A DNA stretch of 27,500 bases, from assembly GCA_009746045.1 (NCBI GenBank), contig RPFO01000017.1, forward strand, positions 1,228,501 through 1,256,000. Reading direction: 5' to 3'. Position 1 is the stretch's first letter. Each line of letters begins with the position of its first letter. Source of the DNA: Mesostigma viride. Lineage: Eukaryota; Streptophyta; Mesostigmatophyceae; Mesostigmatales; Mesostigmataceae. Shown piece by piece: positions 1 to 10,500 of the stretch. Position numbers and translations under genes: made by a program. The notes beneath the pieces were generated by a model. The model made no database searches and was not told where the DNA came from. It saw only the letters and a program-made list of their open reading frames with translations.

Positions 1-610
1 TTGTACCAACCGCTATAATGACCTTTATTTAGTTATGGTGACCCCACCTGGTAGAGCGGCTTGTCTACGAATAACTATTGTACCAGCCGCTATAATGACC
101 TTTATTGAGTTATGGTGACCCCACCTGGTAGAGCGGCTTGTCTACAAATAACTATTGTACCAACCGCTATAATGACCTTCAAATATTTACAGCGACCCCA
201 CCTGGTAGAGCGGCTTGTCTACGAACTATTGTACCAGCCGCTATAATGACCTTTATTGAGTTATGGTGACCCCACCTGGTAGAGCGGCTTGTCTACAAAT
301 AACTATTGTACCAACCGCCATAATGACCTTTATTTAGTTATGGTGACCCCACCTGGTAGAGCGGCTTGTCTACGAATAACTATTGTACCAACCACTATAA
401 TGACCTTTATTTAGTTATGGTGACCCCACCTGGTAGAGCGGCTTGTCTACGAATAACTATTGTACCAGCCGCTATAATGACCTTTATTGAGTTATGGTGA
501 CCCCACCTGGTAGAGCGGCTTGTCTACGAATAACTATTGTACCAACCGCTATAATGACCTTCAAATATTTACAGCGACCCCACCTGGTAGAGCGGCTTAT
601 CGACGAAGAA
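1..610. repeat. 77-bp minisatellite carrying copies of an exon end and 5' splice site
   Basis: The GTAGAGCGGC core starts at 51, 128, 205, 279, 356, 433, 510 and 587, a 77-bp period with one 74-bp step. Read on the minus strand, each unit contains eight codons for FVDKPLYQ followed by GTGGGGTC, the same exon end and donor used by the neighbouring gene at 584. Two unit types alternate: ATAAC/TTATGGTGACC and the rarer TTCAAATATTTACAGCGACC (units at 205 and 587). The first and last trios share the same order, which suggests a higher-order repeat. The array lies in the gene's last visible intron and continues past the window edge. Confidence 0.95.
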
Positions 611-3600
611 GGTGATGAAGCCGGCCGAGTCGTGCGCCTCGCCGCGGGAGAAGAGGCGCCGCACCATGTCCGTGCGCCAACCGGGCTCGCCCTGCAAGGT
701 GCCCATTAAAATTCACGCCACCCAGCAACAGGAGGTTAACTTGTCAAGAACCCTCGCAGGGTCCTGGGAGTATCCCGCAACGGCCAGCTGTCGGACCAGG
801 ATAGTCAATCAGAGAGCACACTATCACTCCAAACAGGCAGTCTACACTCACCAGTGTTGCTGTTGCAGTTTCAAAGAATACTTAAAATATTGGCCCACAC
901 GTCCAGAGATCCCGCTCGTGTTGGCCAATTAGATCGCAAGGAGTGATATGGACCCCCAGTCAGCCAGCCATTCTGTCTAACCCATTCTGTCTAACGGGAC
1001 CCTGTCGCAGAGCGTGTTCCCCCTACAAGAGACTCCACGTCAAGCGCACGAGCACAACGCGCGGCTGCTGCCAGCAAACCATGAAACCCACTAGCATACA
1101 ACCGCCATACAGCAGCCATACAGCAGCCATACAGCAGCAGCCACACCGTACCGGTGGTGGACCCGTGAACGTGCTGGGCACCAGGTTGGGCTGCGAGACA
1201 AGGGATGCCGCCGCCGCCGCCGCAGGAGAGCGGGCCGCTGTCGAGGGAGGCTGCGGGGTCGCCGCCGCCGCCGCAGGAGCCTCGGGCCCGCCAGCTGTCC
1301 AGGTGCTTGGCACCGAGGACATGGGCGACCGTCCGGATGGTGCTGGCAGGGGCCACCTGGGTCCCTTGGCGGCCACGCTCCACTTGGGCGTGTACCCGTC
1401 CCGCACGCGCTGCTGGCCGTCGGGGTGGTCCACAAAGTGACGCTTCATCGTAAGGGGGGGCACCTCAGTCCCTCCCCCAGGGACTGCGTTGAACGTGGAC
1501 GGGTACATGAAGTGTGGAATGGGTCCGGGATGGCGGGTCATGCAAGGTGGCGCAGCATGACAACAAGAAGCACCACGATTCAACCCAGGCAGACAAACTT
1601 TTAGTATGGACGATTCCACCCAGGCAGACAAACTTTTCGTATGGACGATTCAACCCAGGCAGACAAACTTTTCGTATGGACGATTCCACCCAGGCAGACA
1701 AACTTTTCGTATGGACGATTCAACCCAGGCAGACAAACAGTTAGCCTGGAGAAAACATGGGTTCAGCACATTGCAATCGCCAACTGCAACCTTGGATTCT
1801 ATGTTGAACTCTGATGTTGAAATCGGCTAGTATGAAATTGTGAACTAACTAAAGACAATGTACTAACTAAAGACACTTTTAACTAACTTAAGACTTAAAC
1901 AAGACACTATGTATAACAACAAGCACGGATAGCAACTATCGTTCCCGTGCACAGTACTGAAAGGGTTCATGAACCTCACCACAGCTAACTGACATAAGAC
2001 TGACATGACCACCACGATTAAGCGCCTGTGCTTAACAAATGGCTAAACAAACAGTTGCGTCCAACAAATGCTTCAACTGTGAGGGAAGCCGGTACTATGG
2101 CGCTGCGCCACATGGCAGCCAGTGCGCGCTGATATTTCAGGCCACTCACGCAGGAAGACGGAGGCGTTGTCTCCCACAGGCAATGCGGCGTTGAACACCG
2201 GGTTGGCGTCCATGAAGATGCGCAGCTCGCTGAACTTGCCCGTCGCGGGGTCCACGCGGAAGATGTCGGCGCAGGGCAGCGTCACGGTGGAGCCATCTGG
2301 CCGCCAGTAGGCCACGTCCATCTCCACAAACACGGTGTAGCCCACCTCGTAGATGTTCTTGATCTCATGGTACACCGCCTGCAGGTAGCTGAACACGTGC
2401 ACCGCCGAGTCGAAGATCTCCTTCTTCGACAGGCACACCTCGCCGTTTCCAAACTGGACAAGAATCAACACGACAAGGAGCACGACAGCAAGAAAAGAGG
2501 GTAGATAAAGATGCAAGCATCAGCGCTGGCTTGCTGAGGCGCGCCTCGCCATCGCTAACCTGGACAAGAACAAATAGAAGCGTGCCCATCAACATAATGA
2601 GGGAAGGTTGCCGATCGGGGGGTGGAAGGATGCATGCCAGATGAGGCCAGAGGATGCATGGCAGACGAGGCCAGGGGTGGCCATCGCAGACGTGGCGTAA
2701 GAGCGGGGAAGTAGCCGAGGAATGCGCATGAAGGCAGGAGGATCAGGAAGACAGCAAACTTGGAGGGAATAGAACGACACCGGTGCCAGCAAGTGCAGGG
2801 GCACCGTGGTCCGGCACAACCACTTTTCGCCGGGACGCAACCTCTTCCGATATGAGCCTGACCCCTGCCCGTCCCTGCCCAATCGACTCCGCATGCCGCC
2901 ATTTCACCCATCCCCTTATGCAGGGCAACTGATGTACCACCGTTAGCTCCATCCCCTCCCCCTTCTTCTGCCCACCTACCATGATGGCACCTACCATGAT
3001 GGCGTGGCTGTGTACCTACTCTGATGGCATGGACTCAAGGCCACGCCAACACCTGTTCCCTCCCCCTCGCACCGGCACCCTTTCCCCGGCGCCCCTATCT
3101 GGTATACAACTGCATTGTCATCCCCTTGATTCTGGCGTACATGTGGCGCCCCCCTCCTGGCATCACCTCGTGTGAACTACATGATAGATGGGCGTACCTG
3201 GTAGACGGGCGTGTCATTGAAGAACTCGATGAAGCCGGCCGAGTCGCTCGCCTCGCCGCGGGAGAAGAGGCGCTTGACCATGTCCGTGTACGTGCCGGGG
3301 GGAACCGCCGGCTGTTCCAGGTCAGACGGGGTGGCATGGCCACCAGGGCCAGGGGCAACAGGCCACTTGGGGCCTTGGCCCGCGTAGGTCCAGCGGGGCG
3401 CGAAACCCGTGCGGAGACCCTCCTGAGGGTGCCGGGGGGGGGGCGGGGAGAAGGGGTGCGTGGCAGCAGGACAAGAAAGCCAAGGCAGCAGACATGGCAC
3501 GTTACGCGAGCGGACGCGGGGCAAAATCAACAGCAGTGGCAGCAAAGTTCCATGACTGATCCCAAAACCAGTTCGAGCCTATTATTAGCATGCCAGTGGC

Positions 3601-5414
3601 AAGCGACCACGAGACGAGAGATCTGCCACGGCGGGGCGCACACACCAGGCCTGTTTCGAGTGACATATTGACCACCCACAAGGCTTGGTGCGGGGCATGT
3701 TGTTGCCACTTGCCTCTCGGGCACCTCACCATGAGGATACCGCTGCCAGCCGCTGCGCCACACACCTATACATACATTCCATACATGGCATGCAGCCAGA
3801 AATCTTGTTCTGCATGGTACATGTTTGCTCGTCCGCAACGCATATCGCTGCTCTACGCACATGACCGCCACGCGCACACGGCTGCGATACGCATATGGCG
3901 CGCGCGGGCACAAGGCACGCACCTGGGCCTCTGGGTGCGTCGCAAAGTGCGTCAGCATGGTCCCTGGCTGGTGCAGCTTGGCCCCCCTGGGACCCGTGAA
4001 CACGGACGCGCTGGCCGGGTGGCGGATGCTAGGGTCAAACAGAGGGTTGGAGTCAAGGAAGACGCGCAGCTCGCTGATCTTGTAACCTGCCGCCAGCACC
4101 AAGGGGGGTGGGAGGGAGAAGGGGGGCGGGCGCAAGCACAAACACCCATGACAACCAATGCAATCCTGGGCATTCCTGTCCCACGAGCATCACACCACTA
4201 AACCCTTGATGAAGACGCCGTGTATCTTTTATACTTGCGTTGCACATCTTCATGTAGTACCCTAAACCCTAAACCCTAAACCCTTGATGAAGACGCCGTG
4301 TATCTTTTATACTTACGTTGCACATCCTCGTGTAGTACCCTAAAGTTGTATGTCTGTGTCTACTGTACTGTACGTAAACAAGTTTCGTCAGCTTAAAAAA
4401 ACATCTTGATGCATTTACCCTTCCTGCCATCCCTCATTGGGCTGGCAGGCCTGTCAAATTCCTAGCCTTCATAAATAGCCTGTACCAAAAGCTCACTAGA
4501 TCAGAACCAAACAGGTCTATGTCCACGTGGGTGCCATGGCACGTCGCCGCCCTAATGCATGCCACACGGGCAGGAATGCTCCTCCAGCCCTTGGCCAGAT
4601 GGGGACCTTTTTCTCCACCCTGTGACACCCCATCTTAATGCACGGCTCCTAAGTGAGCATATGCCCACAGGCATGGCCCACCACGCCGCACCAAGTGGAC
4701 GGCAGCTGCCACACCAACGAACCGCAGCTGCCACACCAATGAAGTGCAGCTACGACGCCCTAATAAGTGCAGCTACGACACCAAGTGTGCCTCGCCCTCT
4801 CACCTTCGAAGCGCACGATGTTCATTGCCGGCAGCCGCACCTGCGAGCCATCCTTGCGCCTGCGGGGAAGGGCGTGTCGGGGGGCAGCGGCCAGGGCCAA
4901 GGGAAGAAGAAGTCATGACCGGAGAAGATTGCCATGAGAGTGCCTTGGGTGGTACCACGAGAAAGGCAGGCGAGGCCTCTGCATCTGCCATGCCATGCCA
5001 TGCCATGCCACCCCATGGAAACCAATGCCTGATCGAGGCCGCATGGCAAGCCAGGCGTTGCAACCCGTCCCCTGGCCAGTAGTCCGACTCTGCCACGGCC
5101 TGCATCAAGTGGCAGCCAGACCATGATCGTATCGGATACGTACTGGCATCCGTGGGAGGGGGCACCCTTCCACCGTGCACCAGTGGCGGGTGCTTGGAAA
5201 GAAGAAGCACTTTGTTTGATGGGCGGGGACAAGTGGGGGCTACCGGCCAGCGACAGCCATTTGATCATCCTCCAATCCTGCGGGTCCTCGCCAGTACAGC
5301 AGACCACTGGCTAGCGCGTGCTGCCCATCACCAGTCAGTGACACCTCACCACTGACGGGTGGAGTATATTCACACTCATAAGTACACGCGTGGAATACAT
5401 GCACACTCACACAG

Positions 5415-5482
<68 letters not shown>

Positions 5483-6804
5483 TGCCCGCATGAGTCACCA
5501 GTAAAATGACCCCACCCACCAGTGCTGAGTACATGCGCCGCAAAGGTACACCAGGTCCAGCTCCACTCACACGACCCCACTACCGAGATGTCATACTGTG
5601 TCCACCGAGATGTCATACGACCACCTGATGGTTGAGCTGACTACTTGCACCCCTCACCGGTATGTTGGATCACACACTAGCATGCGTCAACACGCACCAG
5701 TACACCAGGTCAAGCTCCACAAACACGATGCCGTCCGCCTCCCACATCTGCTTGACGTCGTGGTAGACCGCCGCCACGTGGTGGAGGAGGCCCTCGAGGC
5801 TCGCGTGGATGCCAGCATGAGCCAGCGCGACCTCGAAGTTGCCATACTGCAGGCGCGCCAGTGGCAGGTGGAAGCATACAGTGAACGCGGGGGTCAGATG
5901 GGGAACCCATGAGGCCATGAGTCACGCCATAGGCCACAACGAGGAGTTTGCCGCTAATAGGAAGGCGACATGAGGAATACACTTGATAGGGAGGCCACAT
6001 GAGGAATATGTTCGATGGGAGGCCACATGAGGAATATGTTCGATGGGAGGCCACATGAGGAATATGTTCGATGGGAGGCCACATGAGGAACATTGTAAGT
6101 AAGAAAAGATGGAGTATATGTGTTATGAACGTCATATTTCTTACCTGGTGCAGCGGCGAATCGACAAAAAAGTCGATCATGCCGACGGCATCGAAGGCCT
6201 CCTCGCGCGCGTACAGCCTCTTCACCGTGTCGAGCCTCCATCCAGGTTGTCCCTGTGAGGGGAGTGCGAGGCACGATCGGAACAAGGCACGATCGGAGGA
6301 CTGAGATAGATGAAAAGCGTCCAGAGCGGTTTGCCAGCGCTAACGCAGCCTCAAGTGGTGACACCGCGGCTACGGAAGCAATCCGACGTTCACTGAACTT
6401 ACCAACGAGGAAGTCTCGACGCTGGAGCTATGACTGGCTCCGCTGGCGACACATTTGCTCGCGGGTTTCGTCCATTGTGAGATGGGGCCCCCGATGGCGA
6501 GCGACTTCACCCCGAGGCAAGATGCGCATTGAGCACCTAGGAAGTCGGATCTTAACCCCTTTTGCACAAGTGCGCTACGCCTGCTTGGCTGGACGGACTT
6601 GGAGAAGCGTGGGCGCGGTCCGCTTGCCACGGCATGGTGAGGCGCATGTTGTATTCCTCGTAATAGCTGCCACAGGCGACACAGAGAAAACGCGGAGGAA
6701 AGTCCCAGTTACTAAATCGCACGCAGCAAAAATGACGAGTCACGGTAAGAAACTGCACGGAATATGCGCACACGAATGAAAGCATAGCTCACAGTCGCCT
6801 CCAT
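584..6804 (-). CDS. Multi-module SnoaL-like/NTF2-fold protein with candidate plastid transit peptide (3'-partial, runs off the left edge)
   Basis: Exons, in minus order: 6804-6793, 6666-6403, 6252-6145, 5846-5698, 4859-4804, 4086-3923, 3422-3198, 2453-2150, 1483-1152, 691-584. All junctions are GT-AG and join in phase, giving 574 residues so far. Residues 1-92 are Ser/Arg/Lys/Ala-rich and acid-poor at the start, like an algal plastid transit peptide. Three modules of the SnoaL-like (NTF2 superfamily, polyketide-cyclase-like) fold follow: about 93-285, 286-490 and 539 onward. Shared landmarks are KRL(Y/F)xRxEAxD, FFxDxPxxQ, (F/Y)GNxEV, AVYH(D/E)(I/V)K, VFVE(M/L)D, YWRxDGS and ELR(I/V)F(M/L)D(A/S)NP(L/V)F. 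Exon 3422-3198 holds the end of module 1 and the start of module 2, so this is one polypeptide and not a gene cluster. A Pro/Ala linker (about 475-538) precedes module 3. The start ATG (6802-6804, context GCCGCAATGG) lies in a 12-nt coding exon and is the least certain part. The fold is inferred from motifs. Substrate and catalytic residues are unknown. Confidence 0.78.
1101..1143. repeat. Short CAGCAGCCATA-type tandem repeat
   Basis: About four imperfect copies of an 11-bp CAGCAGCCATA unit, ending in CAGCAG. It lies in the intron just downstream (minus sense) of the donor at 1151-1150 of the SnoaL-like gene. Confidence 0.8.
1205..1285. repeat. Coding GCC/GCG repeat giving alanine runs
   Basis: Two blocks of (CCG)n, near 1207-1224 and 1260-1277, lie inside exon 1483-1152 of the minus gene. 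They encode two runs of 5-6 alanines in the Pro/Ala linker between modules 2 and 3. The two blocks share flanking sequence (CGCAGGAG), so the linker probably grew by duplication of a short segment. Confidence 0.8.
1585..1740. repeat. 35-bp minisatellite, about 4.5 copies
   Basis: The CCAGGCAGACAAAC core recurs at 1585, 1620, 1655, 1690 and 1725, an exact 35-bp period. Units alternate ATTCAACC and ATTCCACC. The array lies in intron 2149-1484 of the minus gene. Because 35 is not a multiple of 3 and the unit has few stops, spurious overlapping frames appear here. Confidence 0.95.
2520..2600 (-). other. Degenerate duplicate of an intron end and exon start
   Basis: On the minus strand CTTGTCCAG at 2568-2560 is followed by a segment reading VSDGEARLSKP. 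The real acceptor 106 bp downstream (CTTGTCCAG, then exon 2453) reads FGNGEVCLSKK. The two are clearly copies of the same acceptor and exon start. The upstream copy shifts the frame (106 is not divisible by 3) and reads into a stop if used without further splicing, so it looks like a decaying tandem duplication or a rarely used decoy acceptor. Confidence 0.7.
4203..4345. repeat. 78-bp tandem duplication with interstitial telomeric repeat
   Basis: The segment starting CCCTTGATGAAGACGCC at 4203 recurs at 4281, followed by about 60 near-identical bases. At the junction (about 4259-4283) there are three and a half perfect CCCTAAA heptamers. A single CCCTAAA follows the second copy near 4339. CCCTAAA/TTTAGGG is the telomere repeat of land plants and several green algae. 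It lies in intron 4803-4087 of the minus gene. Confidence 0.9.
4985..5010. repeat. (GCCAT)n microsatellite
   Basis: Five consecutive GCCAT-type pentamers in intron 5697-4860 of the minus gene. Short and unremarkable. Confidence 0.8.
5416..5479. repeat. (AC)n microsatellite, about 31 repeats
   Basis: An uninterrupted AC dinucleotide run of about 62 bases in intron 5697-4860 of the minus gene. Its antisense reading yields a meaningless Cys-Val frame. Confidence 0.97.
5959..6092. repeat. 28-bp minisatellite, about 4.5 copies
   Basis: The GGGAGGCCACATGAGGAA core repeats every 28 bp, joined by TATGTTCGAT. The first copy is diverged (AGGAAGGCGACATGAGG) and the last is broken off before AACATTG. 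It fills nearly half of the 298-bp intron 6144-5847 of the minus gene. Confidence 0.93.
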
Positions 6805-7592
6805 TGCGGCGCCACTTTGGGGTGACCAGTTAGCCCGAGCTCCCTTGCCTAGAACTTGAGCAATACAATTTTGGCCTCCATGAATTCCTGACGTCTCTGC
6901 CTCCAATTCATGGGTGTCAATGGCAGGCTCTAACCCCAAAAGATCTTCTCGCGGGCTTCTCGCGCGGGCACGCCGAGCAAGATCCTACGGGGATACCAAC
7001 ATGCAATTAGCCACATGCAATACACTTGGCAACAAGGTTGGGTAGGGACGGAACGCGCGGATTTTGTTCTGCAAAGCCCGGCTGGGGAAAACCTCCCTCC
7101 CTGGCCCTGGCTCCAGGATGATGGCAGCACTTACCAGGGCAACGAACGCTTGCTCAGGACAGCGATGGATTGGGTCGTACTGGACGACTGGGTCAGTCTT
7201 AAGAAATCGAGCCAGGCATACGGGGCGTGCGGCAGAAGGATGCCTTTCGCAGGCAGGTCGTCGGCCCTCCTGAAAATTGAAATGACAATGAGTGAAGACT
7301 TGATGAGAAAAGATACGGGCTGGACCAGGGCTGGACACGTAAGTAGGAAGAGAAAATATTCCGCGACTGCACGCTGGAGTGCACGCACTGCTCAGTGGTG
7401 CGCACCGCGAAAGGTCAGGTCATTGTGGGGAATCCTGGTAGGAAAACCTTGGGAAAACAAGCAAAAACGGCAGCTACGATTGACAATACATAACCTTGAC
7501 ACTGCAAGTTTCGGCGCCACTGTTCTACTAGTAATTCTTTCCCATACAACCCACAATCTCGGCTTGCAGGCTGTAATTGTGGATCACAGACC
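6805..7592. promoter_or_regulatory. Divergent intergenic region / putative shared promoter
   Basis: 788 bp separate the start codons of two head-to-head genes, so both promoters and 5' UTRs must lie here. No TATA box or operator-like element stands out. On the minus strand there are two well-formed splice-site pairs: acceptor TTTTCAG before 7269 with donor CTG|GTAAGTG at 7135/7134, and acceptor CCCGTAG before 6984. They could mark leader exons 7269-7135 and 6984-6793 of the SnoaL-like gene. This stretch has no in-frame stop (135 and 192 nt) but also no ATG before 6804, so it could be 5' UTR or an N-terminal extension. Confidence 0.5.
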
Positions 7593-10500
7593 ATGGCCCC
7601 GGACGCCAAACTTGCAGCGTTGAGGGAGTTGATGAAGGCGGCTCCCGATGGACCACTGCAAGCGTACATTGTGCCATCAGAGGACGCGCACCAGGTTCAA
7701 AATGTTTTCTCACTGTAGTCTGGTCATGCTGCAGTGGATTTGTTCTGCACGCGCAGAAGAGTCAGGTATTGACTACGTCTAGTCCTCACACTGCCTTGGG
7801 TATGGTGTCTATGCTACGGCGTTATCTTGAACACATGTGGACATGCAGAGCGAGTACTTGGCGGAACGAGACAAGCGCCGTGAATTCATATCAGGCTTTG
7901 ATGGTTCAGCGGGTAAGACGATCTCGCGCGCCTCTGTGCGTTCGAACTGTTGTCGCCATGCTTGTGAAGTATCATAGGCGAATTGATGCCACGTGAATTG
8001 ATGATGTCCTTGGAAGCCATTTTCGTGTCGACGGGTGTATAATACCAGACTATGTAGCGAGGCTGGGAGTCCCGGATTCAGGCTGACGAACCTGGGGAAC
8101 TTGACCGGCATTGCCTGCACCGCTATCCTGGCTGCACGGCTATCTCGCCGCGCGGCTATCTGCAGGCGTGGCGGTCATCACCATGGACGACGCGCGTCTG
8201 TGGACGGACGGGCGCTACTTCCTGCAAGCGGAGAAGCAGCTGGGCGAGGAGTGGAAGCTGATGCGGGGGGGGGAGGATGTGCCACTGGAGAAGTGGCTGG
8301 CGCAGGTAGGGGGGGACCACCGTCTGCACATGCTACCTGCTCCTAGTATTGGGGGGACTACCATCTGTGCGCATGCTACCTGCTCCTAGTATTGCCTGCT
8401 CCTAGTATCGCTTGCTCCAAGTGTTGTACTCCAGCTCAGGTGTAGTTGCAACAAAATTCCTCTGCTCTGCATGTTTGGGGTGAAGAACATTGTCCTTGCC
8501 CGCTCCCATGGTTGGCCAACCAGCGCACACCTCTACCCGGCCCCCACCCTCCTCTGTCCACCCCTACCCACGGTTCTTCCCTCGCTCCCTCCCCTTCTCC
8601 CCCATTTTCTTTTGTCTCGGTCTGCCCCTTTCCCTCGCCTTCCTCAACGCACCCCCCTCCCCCCTTGCCCTGGCCCCTGGCCCCTACTTTGCCCATCCTC
8701 TGCGTGGGTGTTTTTCTGTTTCTGATTTCTTCCGGTTTTGCCGGTCTCCCCGATCCAGTTATCTAGGAGTCAATAGGGCTGATCATCCCATCTTGCCAGG
8801 CCCCTCCGTCAATAGATGCCCCATTTCCCCAATAGGGCTGATCATCCCATCTTGCCAGGCCCCTCCGTCAATAGATGCCCCACTTCCCCGATAGGGCTGA
8901 TCATCCCATCTTGCCAGGCCCCTCCGTCAATAGATGCCCCACTTCCCCCCATCCCACCGTTTTTTTCAGCCCCCGCCCCCCCCCCGCCGCGCACCCCATC
9001 TCATCATCGGCCTGTTTGCCTATGAGCGATTTCTCCACCTGAAGGATGAGAAACCAATACCTTATTGGAACAGGGCTTTGTGTCCGCCTCCCATGATATC
9101 CTCGTCGGCCCCACCCGACATCATGTGTTGTGCATGTGGCGCCATGTGGCGTACCTGCCGTTTGGCTCCTCCTTGTACATCGTGTAAATGTGCCCCAAGG
9201 GTGCCGCCACGGCTCATGCCGCCATGCTGTGTTTCCATGTGGCACACTCCTGGGCCCTGGCCGCTCCCCCAGACGCTGCCATCTGGCAGCCGCGTGGGAG
9301 TGGACGGCTGGTGCGTGTCCCTGGACACCTCGCGCGTGTGGGACGCCGGTTTCGCAAAGTCCCGCCTCAAGCTGGTCCCCTACCCCGACAACCTGGTCGA
9401 CAAACTCTGGACCGACCGACCAGCTGCCGGTGTGGGCCCAGTGATTGTCCACCCGCTAAAGTTTGCAGGCGTAGGGGTGGGAGACAAGCTCAAGCAGGTG
9501 CGGGCTAGACTTGTGGAGGAGCGGGCGGCCGGCCTGCTGGTGACGGCCCTGGACGAGGTCGCGTGGCTGTTCAACATCCGTGGCTGTGACGTGGACTACA
9601 ACCCGGTCGTGCACGCATTTGGGCTTGTGACGGCGTCGGAAGCCAAGTTGTTCATCGATGACCGCAAGCTGGACAAGGAGGTGGGTGCCCGAATATTGCG
9701 ATAGGGGGCAGTCTGTGTTGATGCGAGGGGGGGGTCAGGACCAGGGGTTATCTGGGTGGATTTTTTTAGGGGGGCTCTAGCTCCTGGACATTTTCATGGG
9801 AGGGTGCGTCCCGGCAAACCATCCATCCTGCACATCATAGCACCAAAACGTAACGCAAATGTGACACAAAATGTGTCGTGGTCCGGAGTTCCCGCAGCCC
9901 TGGTTTCAATAGCCATGCACCCCTTCCATTTCCCTTCCCAGTCCACCCACCCACTAACCGTTGCCCCCCTTCCCCCCTTGCCTCCCCACCCCTCCCAACC
10001 TCACCCCATTCCGCACCCCAACCCTGACCCCAGTCACTTCAACCCGACCCACCAACCCCACCACAGCACCCTCTCCCCGCTCCTCTCTCTGACCTGTTTT
10101 TTCTTACAAAAGATGATGATTTATTCTGTCTCTTCCGCAGGTGCGTGCCCACCTGGCCGGTGAGAAGGTCAGCGTGCACCCCTACGACAGCATTAGCGAG
10201 CACATCAAGGCCTTCTTCACCGCCGATGGCAGCGAAGCAGCAACCCCCGCCGCCGCCGCTGACGAGGACGGGGACAAGGCAGGGGCCGCCGCGTCCAAGG
10301 GTGCCAAAGGCAAGAAGGCCGCGCGTGGGGGGAAGGGCCAGAAAGCGACGGCGGAGCCTCCAGCAGGGGAGCCTGCTCCTGCGGCGGCGGCAGCAGCGGA
10401 AGCGCCCCTCCTGACCAAGAGGGTCCTCTGGGTGAACCCTGCCTCATGCAACCTCGTGCTTGGGTCGCTCATCCCTGAGGGCTGCTCACTTCAGATCACC

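Noticed and set aside
1-583. Each 77-bp unit as a 17-nt microexon (CGTAG|ACAAG...CCAG|GTGGGG)
   Set aside because: An AG and a GT are present, but there is no polypyrimidine tract, and including 17-nt pieces would break the frame.
1-610. Possible CRISPR array
   Set aside because: Units are contiguous 77-bp direct repeats with no unique spacers, the surroundings are clearly eukaryotic, and the unit derives from the adjacent exon-intron junction.
1465-1830. Frames with repeated QADKLFVWTI-type peptides
   Set aside because: They are readings of the 35-bp minisatellite in an intron. The unit length is not a multiple of 3, so the peptides change frame from unit to unit.
4259-4283. True chromosome end
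   Set aside because: Only three and a half heptamers, with genic exons continuing on both sides. It is an interstitial repeat.
5240-5570. Cys-Val repeat frames on the minus strand
   Set aside because: Direct translation of the (AC)n microsatellite inside an intron.
7015-7623. 202-aa plus-strand frame upstream of and across the aminopeptidase start
   Set aside because: No recognisable domain. It is in a different frame from the aminopeptidase start exon and overlaps minus-strand splice-site signals.
10182-10472. Ala-rich antisense frame opposite aminopeptidase exon 5
   Set aside because: A shadow of GC-rich codons on the coding strand, which carries conserved aminopeptidase motifs on both sides.
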